Below are positions 24,801 to 34,877 of a DNA stretch of 64,000 nt, piece after piece. Every line of letters starts with the position of its first letter. Within the stretch, counting starts at the first letter, position 1. The translations under genes and the position numbers were made by a program. The stretch spans positions 391,752-455,751 of the forward strand of contig NW_019774825.1 in NCBI RefSeq assembly GCF_001039355.2, in the 5' to 3' direction. The DNA is from Lingula anatina. Lineage: Eukaryota > Brachiopoda > Lingulata > Lingulida > Lingulidae. The notes below the pieces were generated by a model. It was not told the origin of the DNA. It worked only from the letters and a program-made list of their open reading frames with translations, and did not search any database.

Positions 24801-27800
24801 ACACTGCTATAAACTGCTGTAATATACCAAGTGCTAACTTTTGCAAAAAAAAAAAAAAATTGCATGAATAGCCCTTTGTGTCCAGAATACTCAAAAGGTG
24901 CATTTACACTGGAGATAGGTCCACCTGCTCTAGATCTCACTGTGGAGTGCCTGACTGAGGTACAATGTAAGCTCGCCATAGGCAGAAAATGCTATCCACA
25001 CTCTCCCGCCAAATACCACTCCATTGCAGTGCATGTTACATCAGGGATCATTGGAAGTCTCCCACAGAAAAAAAAAAGAGTCACACTAAGATGGGCTGTC
25101 CTATCTTCAGTGTAAATGTGTCTTTGATGTCTCACACAAACCCCTTTCATGACACAATTTATAACACTGCAGAAAGTTATACTATTTTGGCAAATAAAAT
25201 GGCCAACTTTTCTATGAATCTTACAAATCATTACCTGAGGGTTGCCATATTGGAAAGAAGGATCATTATCGGTGGTGCGTTGCCCTGCAGTAAATATCAA
25301 TAAGAGGCCAGTGGAGAGGATAGGGACCCTGGAAAAAATGGAAATAAAATTGATATTCAGTATCATCTTACTGTATCAGACTTGCCCTTGTGTCACATTT
25401 ACTTATCAATATAAAGGGCTATAAAAACCTCCAAGTCTGACGTAACTGTTGGTTATTTAAGTTCCCAAGCTTGCTTGTGACTGTCACAGTTTTGGCACTG
25501 CTTCCTATTAGAGAGTCAACCATTACAACTAATGCTAATGTATACAGTAAAGTTTTGCAGCAAATTGTAGTTCTGCTTTTTAAAGTGGAAGCTAGGCCAC
25601 TCACCCAAATCCACCAAACAACAAACAGATCCGGTTCCGTAGCACAAAGCAGATGCTGCGCACTTTAAGGAAGCAGAGCGCTAGAGCCACCATGGCGGTC
25701 ATGCAGCGTGAACTGAACACTCCGACCAGGAGGATGACAAACTGGATGTAGTGGGCCCAGCCGAGGTTGGATGGAATAAGATGCCATATTATCATTCCTA
25801 AACATCCCAGGGACTGAAAGTGTTCAAATGAAGACTTTGTTGAAGTATGTAGCATCCAGACAATAATAGCATTAAAGTTGGTCAGTTACTACAGTAACTA
25901 TATTGTTTAAGGTGCATCACCTAAATAGCTCAGGGACTGAAAGTGTTTAAATGATCACGAGGACCTTGTTGAAGTAAGTAACATCCAAACAATAATAGCA
26001 TGAAAGTTAGTCAGCTACTACTATATTGATCAAGGTACATTGATAAGCTTTGAAGTTATCAAAGATAGATTTTATCAGAATTATTCCAGCACAAACAAAA
26101 AATCAACTTAATGTACATATAAATGTAGCTACTTGTTTCACCACAGATTTGAATAACTGAAGAGACAGGATATTCTGGATATGGTCAGGTTTTTACCTGT
26201 GCTATCACTAGCATCATTACAAACTGGTGTGGCACTTTTCTCCATTTTCTACCAAGAATCATCACAGTCATTGTCCAGACCTGAAAAAGGGAAAAAGCAG
26301 CATGTGTATCAATGTTCAGTTTTGTTATAATTGAGATTTTTTTGACCAAGTTTAGCCTGCATACTTCCATGCTTCCTTTTCCTTTAAGAGGTTACTCCTA
26401 AAGGAAAAGAAAAAAAAAAAAAAAAAAAAAAAAATCAGAAAGAAAGAAGTCCTGAAAATGAGGAAAAGCCCCAACCCATCTAAGAAATGTGAAAATAGTT
26501 CAATAATTAAATGAAAACACTGAGTTACATGCATATCAATTAGGCCCACAATCTTGGCAAACTATTATAATTATTCATCACTTTTAAGCTTAAGAAATGA
26601 AGAATGAAGGATACTTACACTACAAACTATACCCAGTATACTGACATCAAATGAAGTGATTGTCAAAATGTCTTTATACATGTCGGGATCTAACACGGGT
26701 AGCGTGATGACACGTGCTGACACAAACATCAGAGGTGCAGACAGGAAGGTCCCTATGACGGTTCCTGCAGCAATCTGAAAGTTGACATAAAAGAAATGTA
26801 CTAGTAAACTTTGTAGGACAGTTGCTGCTGGCTTTTTAACCAGACGTTATCGTTAGACCAGATCAGCTTAAAGCCAGTGATATTAACCCACTGGCATTGG
26901 CATTTGAATGCATGATTTAGAGTCATATTACCTTAAAAAAAAAAACGATTTTTAAAAACTAACTAGTAAGTACAAAAAAGTTATCAATAGTTTAAAATCA
27001 ATGTTACCTTATCTACAGATTGTTTAGAGGCACATTTTATGTTATGATCTAAAGTTTTCAAGTTTTTAACAAAACTGAGTTCAGTTTTAATTAAATACTT
27101 ACTGTTTCTGGTGCCAAGTTATACGTGCTGGCATATAAAAATACACTGGGAGCAGTGGGTATGGTACCGTAAAGAAAACCATATGAACTGTAGGCAAGGG
27201 TGTCGTTTCTATTCACACTGGGCTGTAGACCTATGACAATCTCTCTGGTGACAAGGGGAAGAATGAGCCTGGAAAATTACAAATTCAAGTCCTAATTTAG
27301 CACATGACTTTTGATTCTGGAAAATAATAAATCCAAGTACAAAATAGAATCTTTTTTACCACTTTAATAAGAAGACAATTGTCACAATGGTTGAGCTGTA
27401 TAAATGTAATGACAAAATTAAAAACATGGGTTACAACCTTAAGTTAAACAGGGTTTAAAATATAATGACATGTATTACTCATCCCAAGTACTATGAGCAA
27501 AATAAGAGCAAAGTATCAAACAAGATTCAGCAATCAAATTAATAAAGCAGCTGGTTCTTTGCAAGTAGGTAAAAAAACTTGCCGCAACTTATCACACAAT
27601 TTGTGGATGTCTGAACCACATTTTTTCTTCAGTTCTTACTTCAACAAAAAATAATACTTGACGTATCTACAAGAGCCCCATTTGATACTTACAGTTTGGC
27701 CACAATCAGGAGTATAGGGGTAATAAGTGCTTTCCCTCCAATGTGCTGTATCTTTCCCACCATACTCAACCCCAGGTAGAACAGCGCCACCGCACTGAAG

Positions 27801-30474
27801 GACTGACCTACAGGAACATTGACAATATCTGTGTCACACTTCAGTTTGCTATCAATCAGACATGGGGAAAACTTAAGACATATTGAAGGTCAGGAAAACC
27901 TGCACTCAAGCATCTGAAGGTCCTCCCAATTTAGTGCTGGTCCAAACTATTTACAATATGGCGATTTATTATTTTGTATTGTGTTTTCACATTAACTTTG
28001 CTAGGCCAGATGACCTGCGACATCAGAAATCCTGCAGATCCTCTGGCATTTCAAGTGGTCATGACCAGTCGGACAGGCATTTTCCCCCCATGTCCGATAA
28101 TAAAGGCAATGAGCTGCATCAAAAAAGATTTGAAAACTGATAGTTGTTCCTGATTTAAAAGCCCCAAAACTGGTCTACTTCAATACAGAACAAATCAGTA
28201 TAAGGGTCTACTAAACTGACATAACCAATGATCTTAAACATTATCCCTTGTTTTTACAATTCAGTAATCTCACTAGGATATGAATTGTTTAAGTTATTTT
28301 CAGTTTTTTTTTCAAAAATACACATCCACACACAAATGTTTGCTTACACACACACACACACACACATACACACACACACACACACATACACACACACACA
28401 CATACACACACACACACATCCACACACGAATGTTTGCTTACAAACACACACACACACATACACACACACACACATACACACACACACATACATACACACA
28501 CACACATACACACACACACACATACATACACACACACACACCTATTCCAAACCTTTCCTCACCTAACACAGTCAGAATGTCATCAATCACAGCAGGCAAC
28601 TTGTGGTTGAACACAAAGTTCCCAATGATGCCAATAATAGTCATGAATACCAGAGGATTGAGCAAAACTCCCTTGCACACATGAAGCGCCAGCTGGAAAG
28701 TAGACAAACATGTTTAGTCATGCAATGAGGTCATAACATTTCTTTATTATCTTTTAAGTGCTGGAAAACATCTATCAAGGCCAACTTTGCAAAGGACTCA
28801 AGTTGCAGTCAAAGCTTAATTTAAAAATACCATGCAACACTTTTTTCCAGAACATAAATATCATGCAATGTTTTTTCACGCCCAGCTTGGTGTGATAAAC
28901 AAAAAGAAGAGCATGAAAACGAAAAATATGATTATTTAATATTGCAATTTTAAAAGTAAATTTAGCTTGCTTCTCCAATCACTCGTATCTGGCTAACAAA
29001 AAACAAGACCATCTTAGCTAAACAATCTTCAAATATCAATATTCACTTTTTTATACCACAAACCTTTAAATTGCTGGACTTTTCATGTTCCCCAGATTCT
29101 TTTCTCTTCTCCAGTTCCATCATGGTAAAGCCTATAGGATTCAGTATGACCAGAGATATAGGGGCAGCCAGGTAGATATACTCTATAAAGTTTGGGTGCG
29201 TTCCCTGGTACAAAGCACTAACTGGAAGGAAATGTAATAATAATGATATATATTTCTTAATGTAAATAGCACAGTACATATCTTAATGACATGTGCACTG
29301 GAAGTTAATTTTAATTTAATATTGTGTATGAAGGGACTTCTATAGTAATAATAACAATTCAGAGAAAAAAAATAGAGGCAAGGGAAATATGTTCTTTGGT
29401 CATATTGTTTCCTTCAGTAATGATTAAGGCACCAGTCCACCCCCTCCCAAGCTCCCACACCTATGTATTACATTATAGGCATAATACATCAATGTCTTGA
29501 TAATTTCAACCCTTTTGTGGGGGCCCTATGATTAAACCAAGCTAAGCAAGGCCGGATATTTGTATCCCTCTGGCCTCAGAAACCATTTCTCCAGTTCGGT
29601 GCCATGCCCATTACTGGACAGGCATATAATTATTTAGAACATACAAATTATATTAATTTTGCTGTGTATGACAATCTTAGAAGACACACAATGAGAGTAA
29701 GACTTTGACAAAGAAAAAAAAAAAAGATCTGTCTGAAAATATCAAAACCAAAACTGTTGAGAAAATCACAGTATATAAACTAGAATCTGAATTTCAAATT
29801 GCTAGAGTTACTCCATTAATTTACCAGATTATATCTCCATTACTAGCTCCAGAATGGAAATTATCTATTTAAGTCTCACTAATTTACACACATAACATGA
29901 GCAATTGTAATGTACAGGTATATAATTAATATTAACCTTCAGGAATATAGGAATAATGGAAGTTTAATTCGAACCCTGTCCTTATTCTGTAATCTAACCC
30001 TGATTGTGTGACATAACTGAACCACGTTGACTTACTGATAGGGTAGCCGAGTGCAAAGTCATTACTCTGCGTAGTAAATATGGCATACAATCCAGCCTTC
30101 CCGTAGCTCATCGGCCGAACAAGAATCAGCGTAAACACAAGCACCACTAAAAACAGTCCTGCTTTTGCGATAAGTATGCTGGCCAAAAATTTCCAGTTCA
30201 CTTCACTAAAATTCAAAGTGGCCATGCTTTTGAAAAGTAATGCTGGCAAGGCAAACGTTGAGACATAAGTGCCAATTCCCTTTCCCTGGAGTTTACCAAT
30301 AAGGTTGAAACGTCCAGCGATGTATCCGCACAGAATGATAACGAAGCACTGCACGATGGCAGGGTACAGATTATTGAAGGGGTCCTCCATGTGTATGATG
30401 TCACTAGATGGCGTTGTCACCACAGTGGAACCGTTCGACACCACCAAAACTGACTTGTCTTGCAATCCTGCCAT
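17176..30474 (-). CDS. GPR155: GPR155 / LYCHOS (PIN-like transporter fold + GPCR-like helices + DEP domain), complete 15-exon gene
   Basis: In mammals GPR155 (LYCHOS) is a lysosomal membrane protein that senses cholesterol and signals to mTORC1 through GATOR1. Seen here: 15 minus-strand coding exons with GT-AG borders and phases that all agree: 30036-30474, 29064-29221, 28563-28692, 27693-27807, 27103-27268, 26619-26774, 26197-26280, 25605-25813, 25235-25328, 22904-23240, 21992-22293, 21435-21542, 21146-21210, 18753-18893, 17176-17413. They sum to 2,742 nt, or 913 residues plus TGA; human GPR155 has about 870. Exons 1-7 (residues 1-416) are the PIN/auxin-carrier-like part, including ATQSNDFALGYPI-like and GNPIGF-like family motifs. 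Exons 8-13 are the GPCR-like helices, with a long polar loop in exons 10-11. Exon 15 is the DEP domain. The start ATG has A at -3 and G at +4. No UTR exon, promoter or poly(A) site was identified. Family identity is very secure; lysosomal sterol sensing is inferred from mammals. Confidence 0.95.
17586..17632. repeat. (TA)n microsatellite in GPR155 intron 14
   Basis: About 23 uninterrupted TA units. Confidence 0.95.
17955..18040. mobile_element. Possible MITE remnant in GPR155 intron 14
   Basis: Inverted ATCAGCTTAATTG / GATTAAGCTGAT arms enclose GCTAAGGGGTAATTAGCTAT. That core resembles the core of the MITE at 34652-34877 (GCTGTAAGGGGGTAATTAAC). Borders and target duplication not resolved. 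Confidence 0.4.
18753..18893 (-). CDS. GPR155: GPR155 coding exon 14 (residues 788-835), linker to the DEP domain
   Basis: Encodes WRKLIYG, a short acidic linker and CEQFNHYHKERCKKELVKDR, aligning with human CQQFIHYHRDLCIRNIVKER. Phase 2 in and phase 2 out at AG|GTGAGA. Confidence 0.93.
19555..19896. mobile_element. MITE with about 39-bp terminal inverted repeats, GPR155 intron 13
   Basis: The ends read ACACTAGTGGGCTAGATTTG and, inverted, ACACTAGTGGGCTTGATTTG, extending inward through GTCTTAAANTGCAATTTAAG with few mismatches. It is about 340 bp long and non-coding. The centre has three near-identical CTCACAATNGNGGA-type units. Because CACTAGTG is itself a palindrome, the target-duplication border cannot be fixed. 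Confidence 0.8.
20292..20473. mobile_element. MITE with TTTCACAAA-type inverted ends, GPR155 intron 13
   Basis: The left end GCCCTGGTTTCACAAAAGAA continues to CTTAAGCC...CTGACTAAG. The right end inverted is GCCCCAGTTTCACAAAAAAA, continuing to CTTAAGAC...CTGACTTAG. About 182 bp, no coding capacity. Confidence 0.75.
21146..21210 (-). CDS. GPR155: GPR155 coding exon 13 (residues 767-788)
   Basis: A 65-nt exon encoding PFIVFAIFGLDTQLIIIPFV, matching human FISFGIFGLDKHLIILPF. It leaves in phase 2 at GTAAGT. Confidence 0.93.
21435..21542 (-). CDS. GPR155: GPR155 coding exon 12 (residues 731-766)
   Basis: Encodes GIFLCLWRLFGEY and VYIEIEFLDSVFNFGQ, closely matching human SSCLWWLF and LYVELQFFCAVFNFGQ. 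Both ends are in phase 0. Confidence 0.94.
21790..21825. repeat. (AAAT)n microsatellite in GPR155 intron 11
   Basis: About nine AAAT units. Confidence 0.9.
21992..22293 (-). CDS. GPR155: GPR155 coding exon 11 (residues 630-730)
   Basis: Mostly polar loop (Ser- and acidic-rich). It ends in ITRHVVMLLVLLLSMLI, equivalent to human LTRHVLLCLLLIIGLF. It enters in phase 1 at TTTTCCAG and leaves in phase 0 at GTAAGT. Confidence 0.9.
22904..23240 (-). CDS. GPR155: GPR155 coding exon 10 (residues 518-630)
   Basis: Begins with a helix (FILSAVILFISTILTIVCLV) and continues into a poorly conserved polar loop with a His-rich stretch and several Cys. The 3' border was chosen because ACTGTGG|GTACGG supplies exactly the phase-1 base needed by exon 11. 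The open frame runs on beyond it, so that donor is the least certain border of the gene. Confidence 0.85.
24899..25120. mobile_element. MITE in GPR155 intron 9
   Basis: CATTTACACTGGAGATAGG at the left and, inverted, CATTTACACTGAAGATAGG at the right end give TIRs of about 20 bp or more, about 220 bp apart, 115 bp downstream of the exon 9 donor. Confidence 0.7.
25235..25328 (-). CDS. GPR155: GPR155 coding exon 9 (residues 486-517)
   Basis: Encodes GVPILSTGLLLIFTAGQ, matching human GIPALLVGVLLITGK, then a polar loop ending SFQYGNPQ (human FFYGKEQ). It enters in phase 2 and leaves in phase 0 at GTAATG. Confidence 0.92.
25605..25813 (-). CDS. GPR155: GPR155 coding exon 8 (residues 417-486)
   Basis: Start of the GPCR-like helical part: a helix with GMIIWHLI, then YIQFVILLVGVFSSR and TAMVALALCFLKVR. 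It enters in phase 0 at CTTTCAG and leaves in phase 2 at GTGAGT. Its acceptor and first bases are duplicated 123 bp upstream (see the repeat at 25797-26045). Confidence 0.92.
25797..26045. repeat. Tandem duplication (period about 123 bp) spanning the exon 8 acceptor of GPR155
   Basis: CAGGGACTGAAAGTGTT occurs at 25808 and 25931, and CAATAATAGCAT follows in both units. On the coding strand the first unit is the real CTTTCAG|TCCCTG acceptor and exon start. The second is an intact copy of that signal 123 bp upstream within intron 7. Confidence 0.88.
26197..26280 (-). CDS. GPR155: GPR155 coding exon 7 (residues 389-416)
   Basis: A short 84-nt, 28-codon, phase 0-0 exon. It encodes the end of a helix, the basic loop GRKWRKVPHQF and MMLVIAQ, corresponding to human KKYKQLPHMLTTNLLIAQ. 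Confidence 0.9.
26407..26434. repeat. Poly(A) tract in GPR155 intron 6
   Basis: Almost uninterrupted A run of about 28 bases on the plus strand. Confidence 0.85.
26619..26774 (-). CDS. GPR155: GPR155 coding exon 6 (residues 337-388)
   Basis: Encodes AAGTVIGTFLSAPLMFVSAR, aligning with human GMVISTFVSAPIMYVSAW, then SFDVSILGIVCS. Both ends are in phase 0; the donor is GTAAGT. Confidence 0.93.
27103..27268 (-). CDS. GPR155: GPR155 coding exon 5 (residues 281-336)
   Basis: Encodes ILPLVTREIV, an NDT glycosylation sequon and SSYGFLYGTIPTAPSVFLYA. This matches the family pattern FLYGxxPxAP in the cross-over region of the PIN-like fold. It enters in phase 2 and leaves in phase 0 at GTAAGT. Confidence 0.93.
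27693..27807 (-). CDS. GPR155: GPR155 coding exon 4 (residues 243-281)
   Basis: Encodes QSFSAVALFYLGLSMVGKIQ, the counterpart of human SFSGSALFYLGLTMVGKI, and a following hydrophobic helix. It enters in phase 1 and leaves in phase 2 at GTAAGT. Confidence 0.93.
28322..28541. repeat. (CA)n microsatellite with internal duplication, GPR155 intron 3
   Basis: Roughly 200 bp of CA with CATA interruptions. A unit containing AATGTTTGCTTACA is present twice, 95 bp apart (28322 and 28417), so the array grew partly by segmental duplication. It lies about 20 bp from the exon 3 donor. Long open frames across it are artefacts. Confidence 0.95.
28563..28692 (-). CDS. GPR155: GPR155 coding exon 3 (residues 200-243)
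   Basis: Acceptor TTTCCAG, then a helix with GVLLNPLVFMTIIGIIGNFV, matching the family's LQNPIVFMVFIGI region. It leaves in phase 1 at GTGAGG. The donor is followed within about 20 bases by a long (TG)n tract on the coding strand. Confidence 0.92.
29064..29221 (-). CDS. GPR155: GPR155 coding exon 2 (residues 147-199)
   Basis: Acceptor TTCCAG, then SALYQGTHPNFIEYIYLAAP and SLVILNPIGFTMMELEKR. This matches the human segment with YIYLVAPISLMMLNPIGF. The exon enters in phase 1 and leaves in phase 0 at an AAG|GTTTGT donor. Confidence 0.93.
30036..30474 (-). CDS. GPR155: GPR155 coding exon 1 (residues 1-146)
   Basis: Contains the initiator ATG in a strong context and a short polar N-terminus with an NGS glycosylation sequon at residue 14. 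The first PIN-like helices follow (LYPAIVQCFVIILCGYIAGR around residues 36-55), ending in the hallmark TQSNDFALGYPI. The donor is GTAAGT after one base of the next codon (phase 1). Residues 37, 38, 42 and 51 align with human Phe43, Pro44, Glu48 and Tyr57 and are Tyr, Pro, Gln and Tyr here. Confidence 0.95.
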
Positions 30475-32762
30475 TTTGAATTGGGAAAATATTTACGAAA
30501 AAAAAAATTACCACTATTTGTCAACACTTCATTCAAGTTTGTCCTGTAAAGAATATACTAATACTTAGAAAAACCTCTTTCACGAAATGATAAAATCTCC
30601 TCCCGTTTCTTTAGATTTCATAACAATAATAGATCTTGCTTTTGGTTCTTTGTAATCACCAATGGCAATCGTTTCTTCACTTAAATATCATGTTAATCTT
30701 TTTCTTACTTCTCCAATTACTTTGTTAAAACAACTTGGAAAAACAATTCTCAGAATCCGGCTATCTTCTTCTCTTACTTCCTTTCACAATATCTCTTTCC
30801 AGTTTTTTATCTCAGAAAGAGTAGTCATCAAATCTCACTCTAACTGGAATACCTAATAAATGTGTTGACTGTATTGTCTCAAATAAAAGGTCTGGTGGAG
30901 TCCTGACATTTGATCCTCCAATTTCAATAACAAGTCCGGAATGAGCTTTCCTTCAAGTTAGTTACAGTACTTCAGTATCCACTGTAATTAAGTATGAACT
31001 ATTGTCTGTTGCTGATGGACGTTACTTTGAATAATTAAGGTTCACATTGTCTGGCAGTAAGAAACCTTGAACTTTATGTGCTCCTTATTGGTCCTTTTAG
31101 AGTTGTACATGCACGCAGTGTTCACGTAGCCGCATGTCAATTTTTACTTTTCACCTAGAGACACCAGCTGACATGTGAACAAACAATCTGAAAAAAAAGA
31201 AAAAGAAAAGAATCAAAAACAGGCAAGAATAATGCATTTAGGACATGAACAATTCAGGCAACCAAGTGGAAAGAGCTGCATGCAAAGAGCATTAACTTCA
31301 GAATAAAATGCCCAAAACTTGGCCTTTAAATGCCAGTCACATACAGCCACGTGGACCATCATGTGACCCCCCCCCCCACACACACACTCACATGTACATA
31401 AGTGTACAGTTATATAAATTATATATTAGTAACTTGGTTATACAAATCTTTAGCGCCTAGTAGACACTTTTATAGGGAAGGTCACGAATTACAAAAGATG
31501 GATGCTTGGCATGCTTGATATGTTCAGACAGATGCAGAGCTCTTCATTTAGAACTTTTCAGATACTATTAAGCTAGTAGCATCACAATCAGAACTGTCAT
31601 TGGCAAAGACAACATGTTTTGACTTAAAGACAATTGTAATTTTTTGGATAATTCAACTCCCATATTGTGAAAAAGGATTACTAGTAACTAATTGTGGAAA
31701 AAGTCTCAGCCATGATTTTGATGCATGTGCACCTTTGCACATTCTCAAGCATCCACGCACATGTACACATATACATAAGATCACCCTTCTTCCTTTATCG
31801 TGTCTTAATAACTCGTACTGCATACATTCAATGATAAAAATAATATATATATATATGTAATAATAATAATTACTCACTTTTCATTCAGAGTTGATCATCA
31901 TTGCTATCTAGACAGCATTTCTGCGATTTGCGTTTAAAGACAACTGTTACAGATAAACAAAATATAAGGTCCAAGTTACATCTTAATGTGTAGTCTTTAT
32001 CATTGGTCAAGGTCTTTTTGATATATATACTTTAAAGGTATACAGGTGTTTACGTTCACATGCATGTGGCAGTGACACTAATCAACAATTCACGATTTGG
32101 CAAAAAAAAAAAAAAAAAAAAATTCATACTTACAGAGACTACAGTTCGGTTAAGTCAAAATTAGTCAAAAGACAAAGGATTTACATGTATATATACTAGT
32201 ATATGTATGTCCCTGTCTTCCAGCAAAATTTCTACAAAAGATCTGCTTATACAACCTAGGTCCCACAAATGACCTTGTTCATAAAAAGGAGGAAATGTGC
32301 CAAGTGCCCTGTTATGTGCTTTACATAATATCATAACACATGATTACTTGCTTATTGCAATGGTACTAGTAGGTACTCCTCATAGCTAGTAGCAATGCCT
32401 GTGAAAATAGTAAATATTCAAAATTTATAGGTCTATTTAAATCTCTGCCATGAAACAGAAGTAAACAAAGTAAAGATTTCTATTGACAAAATTCAATATT
32501 TTTCAATGTGACGTTTTAAGCACTATCTTTTCAAACCACTTTCAATCATTTTCTGGGCTCAGTTATGCAACCGGGTACTGGTATTGATATCAATGAAAGT
32601 AGAACTCCACACATAGTATATATGTGTTTTTGTCAGCAGTACATATTGCACATAACAATGGGTGGAGATCTATACCACTTGCACCAGAGTGATATAACTC
32701 TATGTGCATACTGACATACTTGTTTTCCACTTCAACCATACAGTAGAGTACAAATACATCAG

Positions 32763-33743
32763 GGCTCGGAATCTCGAAAGGTTCGCTATGTTGCGCACGC
32801 GCTATAGCATAGCTAGCGTGCGCTATTTGCTAGTGCGATTGCACCCACCTGCTATCTCGAAGCCTTAGCAGACGCAACGCAATTATAACCTCAAACTCTA
32901 CTAATATTCGATTGCCGCATAAAGTGAAGACGTCATAACACAATTACACAAAATGCAATTTTTTTCACCATGACGCAAATCAAGAGGTTGTTTTTATTTA
33001 TAGGAATATCATAATTACAAATACTGATATTTGAAGTATTTGACACCAATAAAATGTCAAAAAACAATTCAATAAGCGAAGCTTGGACTGACACAATTAC
33101 TGACACAATGGTGAGTAGTGTTCAGTCTCACAATAATAGACATTGAGGAAGGTCACGGTGCGGCCGAATGCTTTGTTTCTGCTTTTTCATTTTGTGTGGA
33201 AAATGACACTTTTAAATTTATTATTATTATCAATAGACTACACAGATGAATGAAATTCACCAGAAAATATAAAATGATGTATGAAATGTTTAATTTTGAA
33301 ATTTTTCTGCATAATAAAATATGACTTTGGCATTCTTCACGTGAATATTTACCGCAAGTTTTTCTATCAGAGGTACCAGTGATTCAATCAATTAAAAGCT
33401 TCCATGTTTTTGTTATATGTTTTATTATATGCTATTATGACTAGCAACCCAAACTTGCCACCATGTTTAATTACATGAAAGACACATTAAAATGACGAAT
33501 TTTGCATACGCAGAGGCCTTTGCGACTAGTTTGTATCGCCGCAAATAATAGCCTCGAAACTAATGGCGATTTGGACATTAGCGCACGGCCGGGATTTGCG
33601 AAGCTTTCGAGATATGGGATAGCGCACGCTAGCCATGCTAGCGCAGGCGCTCAAAATAGCGATTCTTTCGAGATACGGGATAGCGCACGCTAGCCATGCT
33701 AGAGCGTGTGCGCAACATCGCGAACCTTGCGAGATTCCGAGCC
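32763..33743. mobile_element. Non-autonomous DNA transposon, 981 bp, CAG target duplication
   Basis: TIRs begin GGCTCGGAATCTCG at both ends and stay about 85-90% alike for around 70 bp (left GGCTCGGAATCTCGAAAGGT, right inverted GGCTCGGAATCTCGCAAGGT). They are rich in GCTAGC and GCGCACGC motifs, and a subterminal GATAGCGCACGCTAGCC unit recurs near the right end. CAG at 32760-32762 and 33744-33746 is a 3-bp target duplication: repeat copy C2 has a single CAG at 37571. No transposase frame. The 3-bp duplication would suit PIF/Harbinger or CACTA-type elements; superfamily not settled. Confidence 0.88.
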
Positions 33744-34651
33744 CAGATCTCTTTCAAGCCAGTTGCCAGCAGAATGAGTACTAGTACATAAAACCAGCAT
33801 CAAATTTAGAACACACGAGGTGTGGATACTGGTTTACATAATGGCAACAATCATTTAGGCAACTACTACATAATCAGAAAAAAATCCAATGATTCACAGC
33901 AAATCTGTGTTTATACGGGTGGGTTTTACATGGTTTAAAAGATCCCAATTATCATGCATTGACAACATATAGTGGCCTGACAAGAAAGGGTCTTTTTATG
34001 TTATAATTGCTATTGTATGGCCCACTGAGTGTTACCATGAACTATGGATGGAAATACATACAATATATAAACATGCTGTGGCCTTTGAGAGGAAGACTGG
34101 GCATACATACAAATACCATCTTTCCAGTTCAGTGAATGAAATGCCAAGGATTTAACAAAGAGCACTGAGCCTTGGTCACGTCAGGGAATCATATCATACG
34201 ATATAACTCCCAGCTATCACAGGTTGAACAAAACAATACATGTAAGACCAAGAGCACCTGTTTACAAGTCGTACCAACTAGTATAGTAGGTTGGCCCTTC
34301 TGACAATGCACTTGGACAATGTGACAATGTGTAATTAACAATTCATATCTTCATAGTTCAGGCCAGGGGTACAAAAATAATCTGACTATAAATTGTCACT
34401 TAGAGGGAGTTTCAAGTCCCCTTACTAATCCAGGGTAATCAGCTAAGAGTCACCTTAAACGTGACAGTTATCTCTAAATTGTAAACAAACAAGGTTCAAT
34501 ATATATCTTTGTCAGTCCATCTTGCCATCCTATTCAATACGAATCTATACAGGGTTTACATGGATCAAACAATTAAATCTAAACTAACCCAAGAGTGGAA
34601 AATTCACCTTTTCCCATTGGCATTCCATTAAAATTGTTACTATTAGTCTTA

Positions 34652-34877
34652 CACCCCATTTCCACAGATTTTTAGATCGATCTATCCCTGTGGGGAGTCT
34701 CACTAGATTACTGTCAGCTTGGCTGGCTCAAGCATCTGTTCCGCCCACTAAAAGCTGTAAGGGGGTAATTAACTATGGTGCCCACTCGGCTGACTGCAAT
34801 TTAGCATGAACCCCCAGGGAGTTAGGTCGATCTAAAACTTAATCTTTAGATCGATCTAAATCTCTGGGAAAGCACCC
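34652..34877. mobile_element. MITE, 226 bp, TTA target duplication (Harbinger-like family)
   Basis: Inverted ends share TTTCC, AGAT and TTTAGATCGATCTA, then GGGGAGTCTCACTAGATTAC against inverted GGGGGTTCATGCTAAATTGC. TTA flanks both sides (34649-34651, 34878-34880), and copy C2 has one TTA at 38496. The TIR block resembles the elements at 51740, 53871 and 59362. Confidence 0.82.

Noticed and set aside
28228-28707. Several overlapping open frames rich in His/Thr or Cys/Val
   Set aside because: They are translations of the (CA)n microsatellite in GPR155 intron 3.
33502-33693. Short open frame inside the 981-bp transposon
   Set aside because: No transposase motif; falls in the subterminal repeats.
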